A stretch of 5,101 bases of DNA from Gemmatimonadota bacterium (GTDB lineage Bacteria; Gemmatimonadota; Gemmatimonadetes; Gemmatimonadales; GWC2-71-9): assembly GCA_029884275.1 (NCBI GenBank), contig JAOUIC010000167.1:1-5101 (forward strand), read 5' to 3'. Positions 1-5,101 of this stretch are shown here, piece after piece. How positions within the stretch are numbered: position 1 is the stretch's first letter; the number at the start of each line of letters is the position of its first letter. The translations under genes and the position numbers were made by a program. A model generated the notes under the pieces. The model saw only the letters and a program-made list of their open reading frames with translations, had not been told where the DNA came from and made no database searches.

Positions 1-1
1 G

Positions 2-61
2 TACGACGCTGCACAGCAGGCGTACCGGTTCATTTTCTCCGGCTTCACCCCAGCCACCTGA
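2..61 (+). CDS. C-terminal end of an unidentified upstream protein (partial)
   Basis: Reading from base 2 gives 19 codons ending in TGA at 59-61; the peptide ends YRFIFSGFTPAT. It mixes aromatic and small residues like an ordinary protein tail. The other two forward frames stay open further (to about 120 and 173) but give Arg/Ser/Pro-rich, low-quality translations. The body of the gene lies outside the window, so no family can be named. The downstream gene begins about 140 bases later, so the two are not tightly coupled. The frame choice rests only on how protein-like the translation looks. Confidence 0.4.
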   Translation, partial: YDAAQQAYRFIFSGFTPAT

Positions 62-204
62 GGAGTATCGTCGGGAACGCGCCGGTGCAGGAGAACGGAC
101 GCGCCGCCGCTCATGCGTAGCCGTCGAGCAGACAAGAGGGCCCGAATCAGTCTTCGCCCAGCCGCGCAGATCAGTATCCGAGTGACGCCAACAGGAGCAG
201 ACGC
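62..204. other. Intergenic stretch, no gene recognised
   Basis: This is 143 bases between the upstream stop and the DUF1697 start. It holds no protein-like reading frame and no hairpin with a T-run that would mark a terminator. Its only clear signal is AGGAG at 193-197, seven bases before the GTG at 205. I could not pick out a convincing -35/-10 pair. Confidence 0.4.
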
Positions 205-738
205 GTGGCACTCGTGGTGTTTCTGAGGGGCGTCAACGTCGGCGGTCACAAGACCTTCCGACCGACCACGCTCGCCCAACAACTAGAGCACCTCGACGCC
301 GTCAACATCGGCGCGGCGGGCACCTTCGTGATCCGGCGGCCAGTCACCCGGGCCCAGCTCCGCGTCGAATTGGCCCGCAGGCTTCCCTTTGACACCGAGA
401 TGATGATCTGCCCGGGCCGCGAGGTGGTCAGGCTGATGTCGCAGAATCATTTCGCGAACCAGCCCGTGCGACCCGACATCGTCCACTTCGTGAGCGTCCT
501 GTCCAGACGCCCCCGCTCGGCGCCATCGACGCCCATGAGGTTTCCTTCCAGCGGCAAATGGCTGCTGACGATCCTCGCGAGGGACGACCGGTTCGTCTTC
601 GGCATGTACCGGCGCCACATGAAGGCCATCAGCTACCTCGGCACGCTGGACCGGCTCTTCGGGGTCCCGGTCACGACGCGTAACTGGAATACCATCACCG
701 CGATCGCCAAGGTGCTGCACCACAAGACTGGAGAATGA
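205..738 (+). CDS. DUF1697 family protein, complete
   Basis: A 177-residue protein matching the usual length of DUF1697 (about 180 aa), a small cytoplasmic family of unknown biochemical role. The N-terminal signature FLRGVNVGG is at residues 6-14 and the C-terminal signature TRNWNT at 158-163. The middle signature, typically of the type YxQSGN(V/L)VF, is replaced by NIGAAGTFVIRR at 34-45, which I take to mark a distinct subgroup rather than decay because both ends are well kept. The GTG start at 205 is supported by AGGAG at 193-197 with a seven-base spacer. The stop is followed within about 25 bases by the DUF1801 remnant, so the two were probably co-transcribed. There is no signal peptide or membrane segment. 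Family assignment is firm; function is unknown. Confidence 0.88.
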   Translation: MALVVFLRGVNVGGHKTFRPTTLAQQLEHLDAVNIGAAGTFVIRRPVTRAQLRVELARRLPFDTEMMICPGREVVRLMSQNHFANQPVRPDIVHFVSVLSRRPRSAPSTPMRFPSSGKWLLTILARDDRFVFGMYRRHMKAISYLGTLDRLFGVPVTTRNWNTITAIAKVLHHKTGE

Positions 739-763
739 ACGGTGGCGCTGAGGCCAGGAAGCG

Positions 764-991
764 GTGCGCCGCCTGGTCCACGAAGCGGACCCCGACATCA
801 CCGAGGATTGCAAGTGGGTCAAGCCCAGCAACCCACTGGGGGTCCCGGTATGGTCCCACGCTGGGATCGTCTCCACCGGGGAGGCCTACAAACAGGTGGT
901 CAAGCTGACCTTCAAGGCGTTGATCCGGGCCGCAGTGGCGGAGAACATCCGGTCCAGCACCGCGAAGTCACAGGGCCGCGAGCGGACGTGA
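764..991 (+). pseudogene. DUF1801 family protein, shortened remnant
   Basis: A 75-codon frame from GTG (764) to TGA (989-991). It starts directly at RRLVHEADPDITE, continues with the KPSNPLGVPVWSH and STGEAYKQVVKLTF blocks, then jumps to KALIRAAVAEN. From family knowledge, DUF1801 proteins of this type carry some 20 or more extra N-terminal residues and a block of about 30-40 residues (with GLFN and TRRAID-like motifs) between KLTF and the KALIRAAV helix. Both are absent here while the frame is kept. The same frame is closed upstream by TGA at 749-751, so the missing N-terminus is not simply a mis-called start. AGGA at 756-759 lies only four bases from the GTG, so translation is possible but poorly placed. 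It follows the DUF1697 gene closely. I call it a decaying gene; an expressed mini-protein cannot be excluded. Confidence 0.62.
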
Positions 992-1060
992 GTCGGAGTC
1001 ACCGTCGACGATGGCTCCCACCGCCGCTGCCCGGGATGAGAGTGTCGCGCGAGCCGAAGG

Positions 1061-1067
1061 AAGGGAG
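1061..1067 (+). promoter_or_regulatory. Possible ribosome binding site for an alternative TTG start
   Basis: AAGGGAG precedes an in-frame TTG at 1072 by four bases. Starting there would add 14 residues ahead of the signal peptide of the large exported protein. It is the best Shine-Dalgarno-like run in the 992-1113 gap. The ATG at 1114 has no good site of its own, so the true start is undecided between 1114 and 1072. Confidence 0.35.
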
Positions 1068-1113
1068 TACGTTGCCCCGGACAGCCACACTCGCGCCCCT
1101 CGTCGGGTCCAAC

Positions 1114-3546
1114 ATGCGAACTCGGAGACGTGTCTTCCGCCTGATCGTACTGGCCCTCGTGCTCCCCGCCACGAAGGGGCAAGCTCAAGGCCCCGTCCAC
1201 GATTCCCTCCTCGATCTCACCTCGCTCGCCTCTCTTGCCGATCTGGCCGAGCTTCGCGCGGCCGCTGATTCGATCGATCACCCGCACGGGGGCCGTGCCA
1301 GCTGGCGAGAGTGGACCGCGGCCGGACTCGCCTACCTCGCGGTGGCCAATCGAACCACCTCCTACCGCGACTATCGAACCGCCCTCGACCGTCTGGAGCG
1401 GGCGGTGGTGAAGGATTCCCGCAGTGCCCCGGCGTGGTATGCGATCGGCCTGGCCCGCCTCGCCATGGCAGACAGGGGGTTCACGGCCAAGCCGGGGCCG
1501 GAGATGGTGATCGGCGACAGCTACGCGGACGGCGCAGCCAGGGCCTTCCTCAAGGCGCTGGAACTCGACTCCGGCTACCTCCCGGCCGCCACGGCGATGG
1601 CCGGCCTGGTGGGAACCCACGACCTGCGGGTGAAACGAGCCCGCCTCCTCGCGGCGCTAGAGAAAGCCACCAGCTCGCCAGGCGGCGAGACCGCCGACGT
1701 CGTGGTTGCCCGAGCCTGGCTGATGGCCGGTCAGGGCGATACCGCCGAGGCCATGCGTCAGCTCAGTGCCTTCCAGCGCGACCCGCCCGACAGCGTGACC
1801 CGGGCCACGCCATCAGGGGCCGCCCTGACGCCGGTGCTCTTCGCCCAGAGCCAACTGGAGCTCCGAAGTGGCCTGGCTGATACGGCCCTCTACACCCTGG
1901 CTCGATTCCTACGCGCGGGCGGGGACAGCGCCCTCGCCCGACACGAGCAGGCCCGCGCCCTCTTCGCCCTGGGCCGGCCAGGCATCGCCGATTCCATCTA
2001 CTACCTCGGGGCCCGCGAGGTCCGCCACTCACTCGGCCGCGGCTGGTACCGCCACCAGATACACTGGGTGGTGCACCCGGGTGAGTTGAATCAGTTCGAC
2101 GCGCTGCCGCTGGACCAGCTCGAGCCATGGCTACGGACTTTCTGGGGCCGGCGCGACGCGGAGGACGGGCGCCCAGCCGGAAGCCGGCTGGAGGAGCACT
2201 TTCGGCGGTGGGACTATGCCCTCGCGCACTACGCCCCCGAACGACGATTCAATCCGAGAGGAGCCGGCTGGAGCTACCTGAGCCCGACCACGCAGGCGAT
2301 CGCGGACCAGCTCCGTGACGCGGCAGCGACGGAGAAGTCGGCCCTCGAGCGCCTGGGCCAGCCGCAGAATGAGGCAGACGGGCAGGCGCCGGCATGGACT
2401 CCCTTCCAGTACCCCTTCCGGGAGCAGGGTTCGGACGATCCGACCCTGGATGACCGGGGGGCGATCTACATGCGGCTTGGCAATCCTGACGCCAGAGCCA
2501 ATTACCCGGGGATTGAGCAGGTGTATGCTGCTTCCTGGCGGTACGTCGCGGCCGACGGGAGCGACCTCGTCTTTCACTTCAAGGACGTCCCGTTCGATGG
2601 GGTCATCGCCCCCACGACCCTCTCGGTCTTTCCCGCAGGCGACCTGGAAGAAGCCTGCAAGGTCGATCACCGGGTCTGCCGACTCGCTCGAGAGTACGCA
2701 GCCGGACGCGGATCACCGCCTGAACGGGCTCAGGCCCTCATCGAGGGGTCGCGGGCCAACGTCCATTCCGCCTTCCGATCCGACGGATTCCCGCCACGCC
2801 ATGCGTCATCCCTCGAGGCGGTGGTCCAGCTGTACGGATTGCCGGCAACCCCGACGACGGGAGGCCGGGTGCTAGCCGTGTTCACGGTCCCCCGCACCGC
2901 ACTCGGGGCCGGTGAGACCGCGGGTGGGCGTGCCGCGTACCGGATGGGTATCCGGCTTTCCGCGATCGGGGCGGACGGACTTCTATACCAGCTCGATACG
3001 ATCCGCACCTTCGTCGCCGATACCACCAGCGCCGAGGGGCAGCTGCTGGGCAACTTCATGGAGCTGCCCGTCCCCGAGGGCACCTACCTCGCCACCCTTG
3101 CCCTCACCGCCAATCACGACAGCGCGGGAAGCCTGTCGCGACTGCCGGATCTGTCAGTGCCGCGACTGGACGGTGATTCGCTGGACCTTGCCGGCCTCCT
3201 CCTCGGCCGGCAGGAGAGCGCCCTCAGAGTGAGCCACGCCGGGGAGGAGATCCGACTCAATCCCGGCAACGCCTATCGGCCGGACGACCCGGCGGAAGTC
3301 TACTTCTTCGTGGCCGGCATGGTGCGTGGCCGCGAGTACCAGACGACCATCGAGCTCCGCCGGAAGCAGAAGCTCGTGCTCACGACCCGTTTCGCCGAGC
3401 ACGGTGAGGCTGGGATCCGGCTGGTGCGACGATCGCTGGACCTGAGCCGGCTCGCGCCTGGATGGTACCTCCTGGCGGTGCGCGTCGAGGATCCCATCAC
3501 CGGCGCCCAGGCCAGCCAGGAACAACGGCTCAACGTGGTCAAGTGA
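1114..3546 (+). CDS. Exported TPR / GWxTD-family-like protein
   Basis: An 810-residue protein from ATG 1114. This start puts a classic signal peptide first: RTRRR, a hydrophobic core at about 10-18, and likely signal peptidase cleavage after GQA (residue 24), so it should act outside the inner membrane. The frame stays open back to 742, but that part overlaps the DUF1801 remnant and reads as Pro/Gly/Arg-rich noise. Residues about 65-310 are Ala/Leu-rich paired helices of TPR type (for example LERAVVKDSRSAPAWYAIGL). A GWxTD-like core follows: FWGRRD at 343-348, DDRGAIYMRLGNPD at 446-459, SWRY at 474-477 and LVFHFKD at 485-491. The C-terminus is beta-rich with SLDLSRLAPGWYLLAVRVED near 774-793. 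The GWxTD motif itself is replaced by PTLDD before RG. The only two cysteines, C515 and C522, could form a disulfide. The family is known from Gemmatimonadota and Acidobacteriota; its role is unknown. Confidence 0.8.
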   Translation: MRTRRRVFRLIVLALVLPATKGQAQGPVHDSLLDLTSLASLADLAELRAAADSIDHPHGGRASWREWTAAGLAYLAVANRTTSYRDYRTALDRLERAVVKDSRSAPAWYAIGLARLAMADRGFTAKPGPEMVIGDSYADGAARAFLKALELDSGYLPAATAMAGLVGTHDLRVKRARLLAALEKATSSPGGETADVVVARAWLMAGQGDTAEAMRQLSAFQRDPPDSVTRATPSGAALTPVLFAQSQLELRSGLADTALYTLARFLRAGGDSALARHEQARALFALGRPGIADSIYYLGAREVRHSLGRGWYRHQIHWVVHPGELNQFDALPLDQLEPWLRTFWGRRDAEDGRPAGSRLEEHFRRWDYALAHYAPERRFNPRGAGWSYLSPTTQAIADQLRDAAATEKSALERLGQPQNEADGQAPAWTPFQYPFREQGSDDPTLDDRGAIYMRLGNPDARANYPGIEQVYAASWRYVAADGSDLVFHFKDVPFDGVIAPTTLSVFPAGDLEEACKVDHRVCRLAREYAAGRGSPPERAQALIEGSRANVHSAFRSDGFPPRHASSLEAVVQLYGLPATPTTGGRVLAVFTVPRTALGAGETAGGRAAYRMGIRLSAIGADGLLYQLDTIRTFVADTTSAEGQLLGNFMELPVPEGTYLATLALTANHDSAGSLSRLPDLSVPRLDGDSLDLAGLLLGRQESALRVSHAGEEIRLNPGNAYRPDDPAEVYFFVAGMVRGREYQTTIELRRKQKLVLTTRFAEHGEAGIRLVRRSLDLSRLAPGWYLLAVRVEDPITGAQASQEQRLNVVK

Positions 3547-3561
3547 GGAGAGGCGCTCTCC
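3547..3561 (+). other. Short perfect hairpin directly after the stop codon
   Basis: GGAGAG (3547-3552) pairs perfectly with CTCTCC (3556-3561) across a three-base loop, starting at the first base after TGA. There is no T-run behind it (GGGCGCGGG follows), so it is not a standard intrinsic terminator. It may stabilise the transcript end or be chance. Confidence 0.25.
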
Positions 3562-3585
3562 GGGCGCGGGCGACCTGACGCCCCA

Positions 3586-4080
3586 ATGCGGCCACGGTTA
3601 CTTCACCTCCCCAGCCGGAAACTCCTGCCGTACCGAGGGCCGCGCTGGCGACGAATGGCGATGTCCCATCGGCGCGGAAGGGTCGTAAGCTCTGTAGGCT
3701 GTCGTCGGCGACGAGCGGCTGCTCGCGCAGCTCCCCAGGGGGACCGGCTGGGCATCACCACCCGCGTCACCGTGCTCACCGGCAGGGAGCTTGGGGCCGC
3801 CGCCGGCAGGAACCCGCGCCGCGCCGTTGCCCACGACCCGTCGCGATTGCTGGTCGTGGTCCTCAGGGAAGCGCGGGCGGCGGCATCGCTTCGCCCCCTG
3901 CTCAAACAGGAGTGGACTCCGGAGGCCCTGGCCCTCGGCAAAGGCGTCGCCTGGCTCTGGTGCCCCAACGGGTCCCTCGGCGGCTGCCTCTGGCGTGCGG
4001 TCGAGCGGGCGCTCGGCGATGCCGGCACATCCCGGAACCTGGCCACCATGACGAAGCTGCTCGCCCTGGTCGAAGGCTGA
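3586..4080 (+). pseudogene. DUF1697 family C-terminal fragment
   Basis: The frame is open for 164 codons, but only about residue 53 onward looks like a protein family. There, DRLGITTRVTVLTGREL, DPSRLLVVVL, ALGKGVAWLWCPNG and TSRNLATMTKLLAL follow the order of the C-terminal two thirds of DUF1697. The invariant-looking TRNW is changed to SRNL (149-152). The N-terminal LRGxNVGG block and the strand after it are missing. The first 52 residues are Arg-rich and unlike the family, and the ATG at 3586 has no ribosome binding site. In the next frame, 3698-3741 reads AVVGDERLLAQLPRG, which would join smoothly to DRLGITTRV if one G were added to the five-G run at 3738-3742. That suggests both an N-terminal deletion and a one-base frameshift or sequencing error. 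It is the second DUF1697-type sequence in the window but is not closely similar to the one at 205-738. Confidence 0.6.
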
Positions 4081-4097
4081 GGCGTCCTGAAACCTTG

Positions 4098-4127
4098 TTG
4101 CCGCCGCCGCGTCTCGATCCTTACATT
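4098..4127 (+). promoter_or_regulatory. Candidate sigma-70-type promoter for the 4148 gene
   Basis: TTGCCG (4098-4103) and TACATT (4122-4127), 18 bases apart, each match four of six consensus positions. They end 20 bases before the ATG at 4148, leaving a short leader that still includes AGGA at 4137-4140. The AT-richer patch around 4118-4127 stands out in this GC-rich DNA. The match is weak and untested. Confidence 0.3.
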
Positions 4128-4133
4128 CGAGAC
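4111..4133. repeat. Perfect 7-bp inverted repeat upstream of the 4148 gene
   Basis: GTCTCGA (4111-4117) is the exact reverse complement of TCGAGAC (4127-4133), separated by nine bases. The repeat spans the candidate -10 element and ends three bases before the ribosome binding site. It could be a repressor operator (half-site spacing of 16 bp centre to centre) or, if transcribed, a hairpin next to the ribosome binding site. There is no T-run, so it is not a terminator. Confidence 0.4.
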
Positions 4134-4147
4134 CACAGGATGACGCC

Positions 4148-4465
4148 ATGACCTTCAAGCCCAAGATCTGGTACCCCATCGCCGCCGTGCTCTGCGTCGT
4201 CAACGTCGCCGCGGTCTGGTTCGCGGCCGCCCCCGCCGAACCGATGCATGCCACGCTCCACGCGGCATTCGCGGTCGGGTTCGGGCTGTGGGCCCAGCGC
4301 CTCAGGCAGCGCCGCCAGGAGGGCGAACTCCAGGCCGGCCTGGAGCCGCTCGAGTTCGAGGTGGGTCAGCTGCGTCAGGAACTCGGCGAGGCACAGGAGC
4401 GCATTGATTTCACGGAACGGATGCTGGTCAAGGACCGGGATACGCGCCGAGCGGGCACCGACTAG
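4148..4465 (+). CDS. Small membrane protein with TM hairpin and coiled coil, unknown function
   Basis: A 105-residue protein with a well-placed ribosome binding site (AGGA 4137-4140, seven bases before ATG). Two hydrophobic helices are visible, at about 8-28 and 33-50, joined by a short loop (PAEPMH). Basic residues before the first (K4, K6) and after the second (RLRQRR) predict both ends in the cytoplasm. Residues 57-95 form a charged helix with regular heptads: L61, L65, L68, V72, L75, L79, A82, I86, T89, L93, interrupted only by P67. The end, ERIDFTERML, loosely recalls the coiled-coil tail of PspB-like proteins, but PspB has a single TM helix, so I do not assign that name. The architecture suggests an oligomeric inner-membrane protein with a cytoplasmic partner. 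It lies 67 bases after the DUF1697 fragment, with its own possible promoter. Confidence 0.75.
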   Translation: MTFKPKIWYPIAAVLCVVNVAAVWFAAAPAEPMHATLHAAFAVGFGLWAQRLRQRRQEGELQAGLEPLEFEVGQLRQELGEAQERIDFTERMLVKDRDTRRAGTD

Positions 4466-4581
4466 GCCCGACGGCACGAGAAGGGGTGCGAGAAGCAGCA
4501 GGGCCTATCGCGTCCACCGGCCGGTCCTGGGGGATCACCCGTTCGCGAAGTAGCGGCACCCGGACGAGGAAGCGGCGCCAC
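4466..4581. other. Intergenic stretch between the two small membrane protein genes
   Basis: This is 116 bases with no recognisable gene. The frame of the downstream gene is open back to a GTG at 4486, but the extra residues are Ser/Arg/Thr-rich and unconvincing. A 10-bp palindrome, ACCGGCCGGT, lies at 4516-4525. GAGGA at 4566-4570 serves the ATG at 4582. Confidence 0.4.
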
Positions 4582-4812
4582 ATGACGACTCCAGGCATGC
4601 GCAGCGAATTGCGCCAGGCATTCATTGCCATCGCCGGTACCGGCGTGGCCTTCGCGTTTCTTGAAGCAGGGGCCTTCCGCGCGCTTGGTCCCGGGACTAT
4701 CCCACTCATGGTGTCCCCCGCAGGGCTCCGGGCTGCAGCCCTGGGCGCGGGCGTGACGGGCCTCCTGCTCGGTCCCCTGCTGGCCTGGCGCGTGTGGCGG
4801 CGCCGCCGATAG
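4582..4812 (+). CDS. Tiny two-helix membrane protein, unknown function
   Basis: A 76-residue protein starting at ATG 4582, preceded by GAGGA at 4566-4570 (11-base spacer, a little long). A second in-frame ATG at 4597 is possible. Two hydrophobic Ala/Gly-rich segments are visible: about 13-32 (FIAIAGTGVAFAFLEAGAF) and about 47-69 (rich in Ala, Gly and Leu). They are joined by a loop, RALGPGTIPLMVSP, that probably faces the periplasm. The protein ends in WRVWRRRR, a strong cytoplasmic anchor by the positive-inside rule. No family is recognised. It sits 116 bases after the other small membrane protein on the same strand, so shared transcription is possible. Confidence 0.6.
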   Translation: MTTPGMRSELRQAFIAIAGTGVAFAFLEAGAFRALGPGTIPLMVSPAGLRAAALGAGVTGLLLGPLLAWRVWRRRR

Positions 4813-4970
4813 GGTCGCCGCGCGGTACCGCCTTGCCGCCGCATGACGCTGCCCTGGCCCGGCCAATGGTCCGTGTCAGGACTGGCATCCATGGCCCGGC
4901 CCCCACAGCTTAGGCGGAGACGTCAGCCGCATCCGAGCGCCGATCGGCCTCGATACACCGGAGGGCAAGC
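4813..4970. other. Intergenic stretch, no gene recognised
   Basis: This is 158 bases with no convincing frame, no T-tailed hairpin and no clear promoter. A 10-bp palindrome, GCGGTACCGC, lies at 4822-4831. The last ten bases contain the ribosome binding site of the following gene. Confidence 0.4.
4960..4965 (+). promoter_or_regulatory. Ribosome binding site of the terminal gene
   Basis: GGAGGG lies five bases before the GTG at 4971. It is the strongest Shine-Dalgarno match in the window and fixes GTG 4971 over the later in-frame GTG 4983 and ATG 4998. Confidence 0.6.
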
Positions 4971-5101
4971 GTGGCAGCCCGGGTGAGCCTGGAGGAGATG
5001 CTCGAAACCGCCTTCATCACCAGTCTGGATGCCGCCGTCGAGGCACACCTGGACTGGACGCGGCGGGTGCTGCGCTGCGCCGTGCTGCAGGAGCCGCCTG
5101 A
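4971..5101 (+). CDS. Start of a CZB-like (zinc-binding) domain protein, cut by window end
   Basis: The GTG at 4971 follows GGAGGG at 4960-4965 and opens a frame that is still open at the window end (43 full codons). Residues 15-35 read FITSLDAAVEAHLDWTRRVLR. The AxxAHxxW pattern, with H26 and W29, resembles the first helix of the chemoreceptor zinc-binding (CZB) domain, for example AIDAHYQW in the E. coli diguanylate cyclase DgcZ, where this histidine is a zinc ligand. The other ligands, a Cys in a CxxG-type region and two later His, would lie beyond the window. CZB domains control chemoreceptors and diguanylate cyclases in response to zinc or oxidants, or occur alone. Only one helix is visible, so this is a suggestion rather than an identification. 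Confidence 0.5.
   Translation, partial: MAARVSLEEMLETAFITSLDAAVEAHLDWTRRVLRCAVLQEPP

Noticed and set aside
113..229. Short + frame from ATG 113
   Set aside because: The translation is Arg/Ala-rich, it overlaps the well-supported start at 205 in another frame, and it lacks a clear ribosome binding site.
283..876. Long minus-strand open frame opposite the DUF1697 gene
   Set aside because: It is the mirror of a well-supported gene in GC-rich DNA. Its translation is Arg/Gly/Asp-rich and matches nothing I recognise.
742..1113. N-terminal extension of the large protein from GTG 742
   Set aside because: The extension is Pro/Gly/Arg-rich, overlaps the DUF1801 homology in another frame and would bury the signal peptide 124 residues inside the protein.
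886..1620. 244-codon minus-strand open frame opposite the start of the large protein
   Set aside because: The + strand here encodes a clear signal peptide and TPR-like helices. The minus translation is low-complexity Gly/Arg/Glu.
3598..4254. Minus-strand open frames across the DUF1697 fragment
   Set aside because: The + frame carries recognisable DUF1697 blocks. The minus frames are Arg/Ala/Gly shadows running into the next gene.
4796..4807. 12-bp palindrome GGCGGCGCCGCC at a gene end, a possible terminator stem
   Set aside because: It encodes the Arg-rich tail of the 76-residue protein, has no loop and no following T-run, and such GC palindromes are common at this base composition.

Overview
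The window is a GC-rich bacterial chromosomal segment with strong G/C preference at third codon positions. Every supportable gene lies on the + strand. The largest protein, an exported TPR/GWxTD-family-like protein, belongs to a family seen mainly in Gemmatimonadota, Acidobacteriota and related lineages. With the GC content, this makes a Gemmatimonadota-like host the best guess. That is an inference, since no rRNA or other marker gene is present.

Layout: (1) 1-61, the last codons of an upstream gene. (2) 205-738, a complete DUF1697 protein with a good ribosome binding site. (3) 764-991, a shrunken DUF1801 gene that lacks its N-terminus and a central block of the domain. (4) 1114-3546, a large exported protein (810 aa): signal peptide, helical TPR-like half, a GWxTD-like core that has lost the naming motif, and a C-terminal beta-rich region. 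(5) 3586-4080, an open frame whose second half is the C-terminal part of another DUF1697 protein and whose first part is unrelated, so probably a gene relic. (6) 4148-4465, a small membrane protein with a TM hairpin followed by a coiled coil; a 7-bp inverted repeat and a possible promoter sit just upstream. (7) 4582-4812, a tiny two-helix membrane protein. (8) 4971 to the window end, the start of a gene whose first residues resemble a CZB zinc-binding domain.

The genes do not form an obvious pathway. DUF1697 and DUF1801 proteins are small, poorly characterised families. Here one intact copy, one trimmed copy and one half copy surround the large exported protein, which suggests accessory genes being lost by deletion. 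The two small membrane proteins are novel-looking but not assignable. I see no mobile element, CRISPR array, tRNA, rRNA, or toxin or defence module, and no convincing new system. The most useful second looks are the two decayed genes, the motif-less GWxTD-like protein, the inverted repeat before 4148, and the CZB-like gene cut by the window edge.
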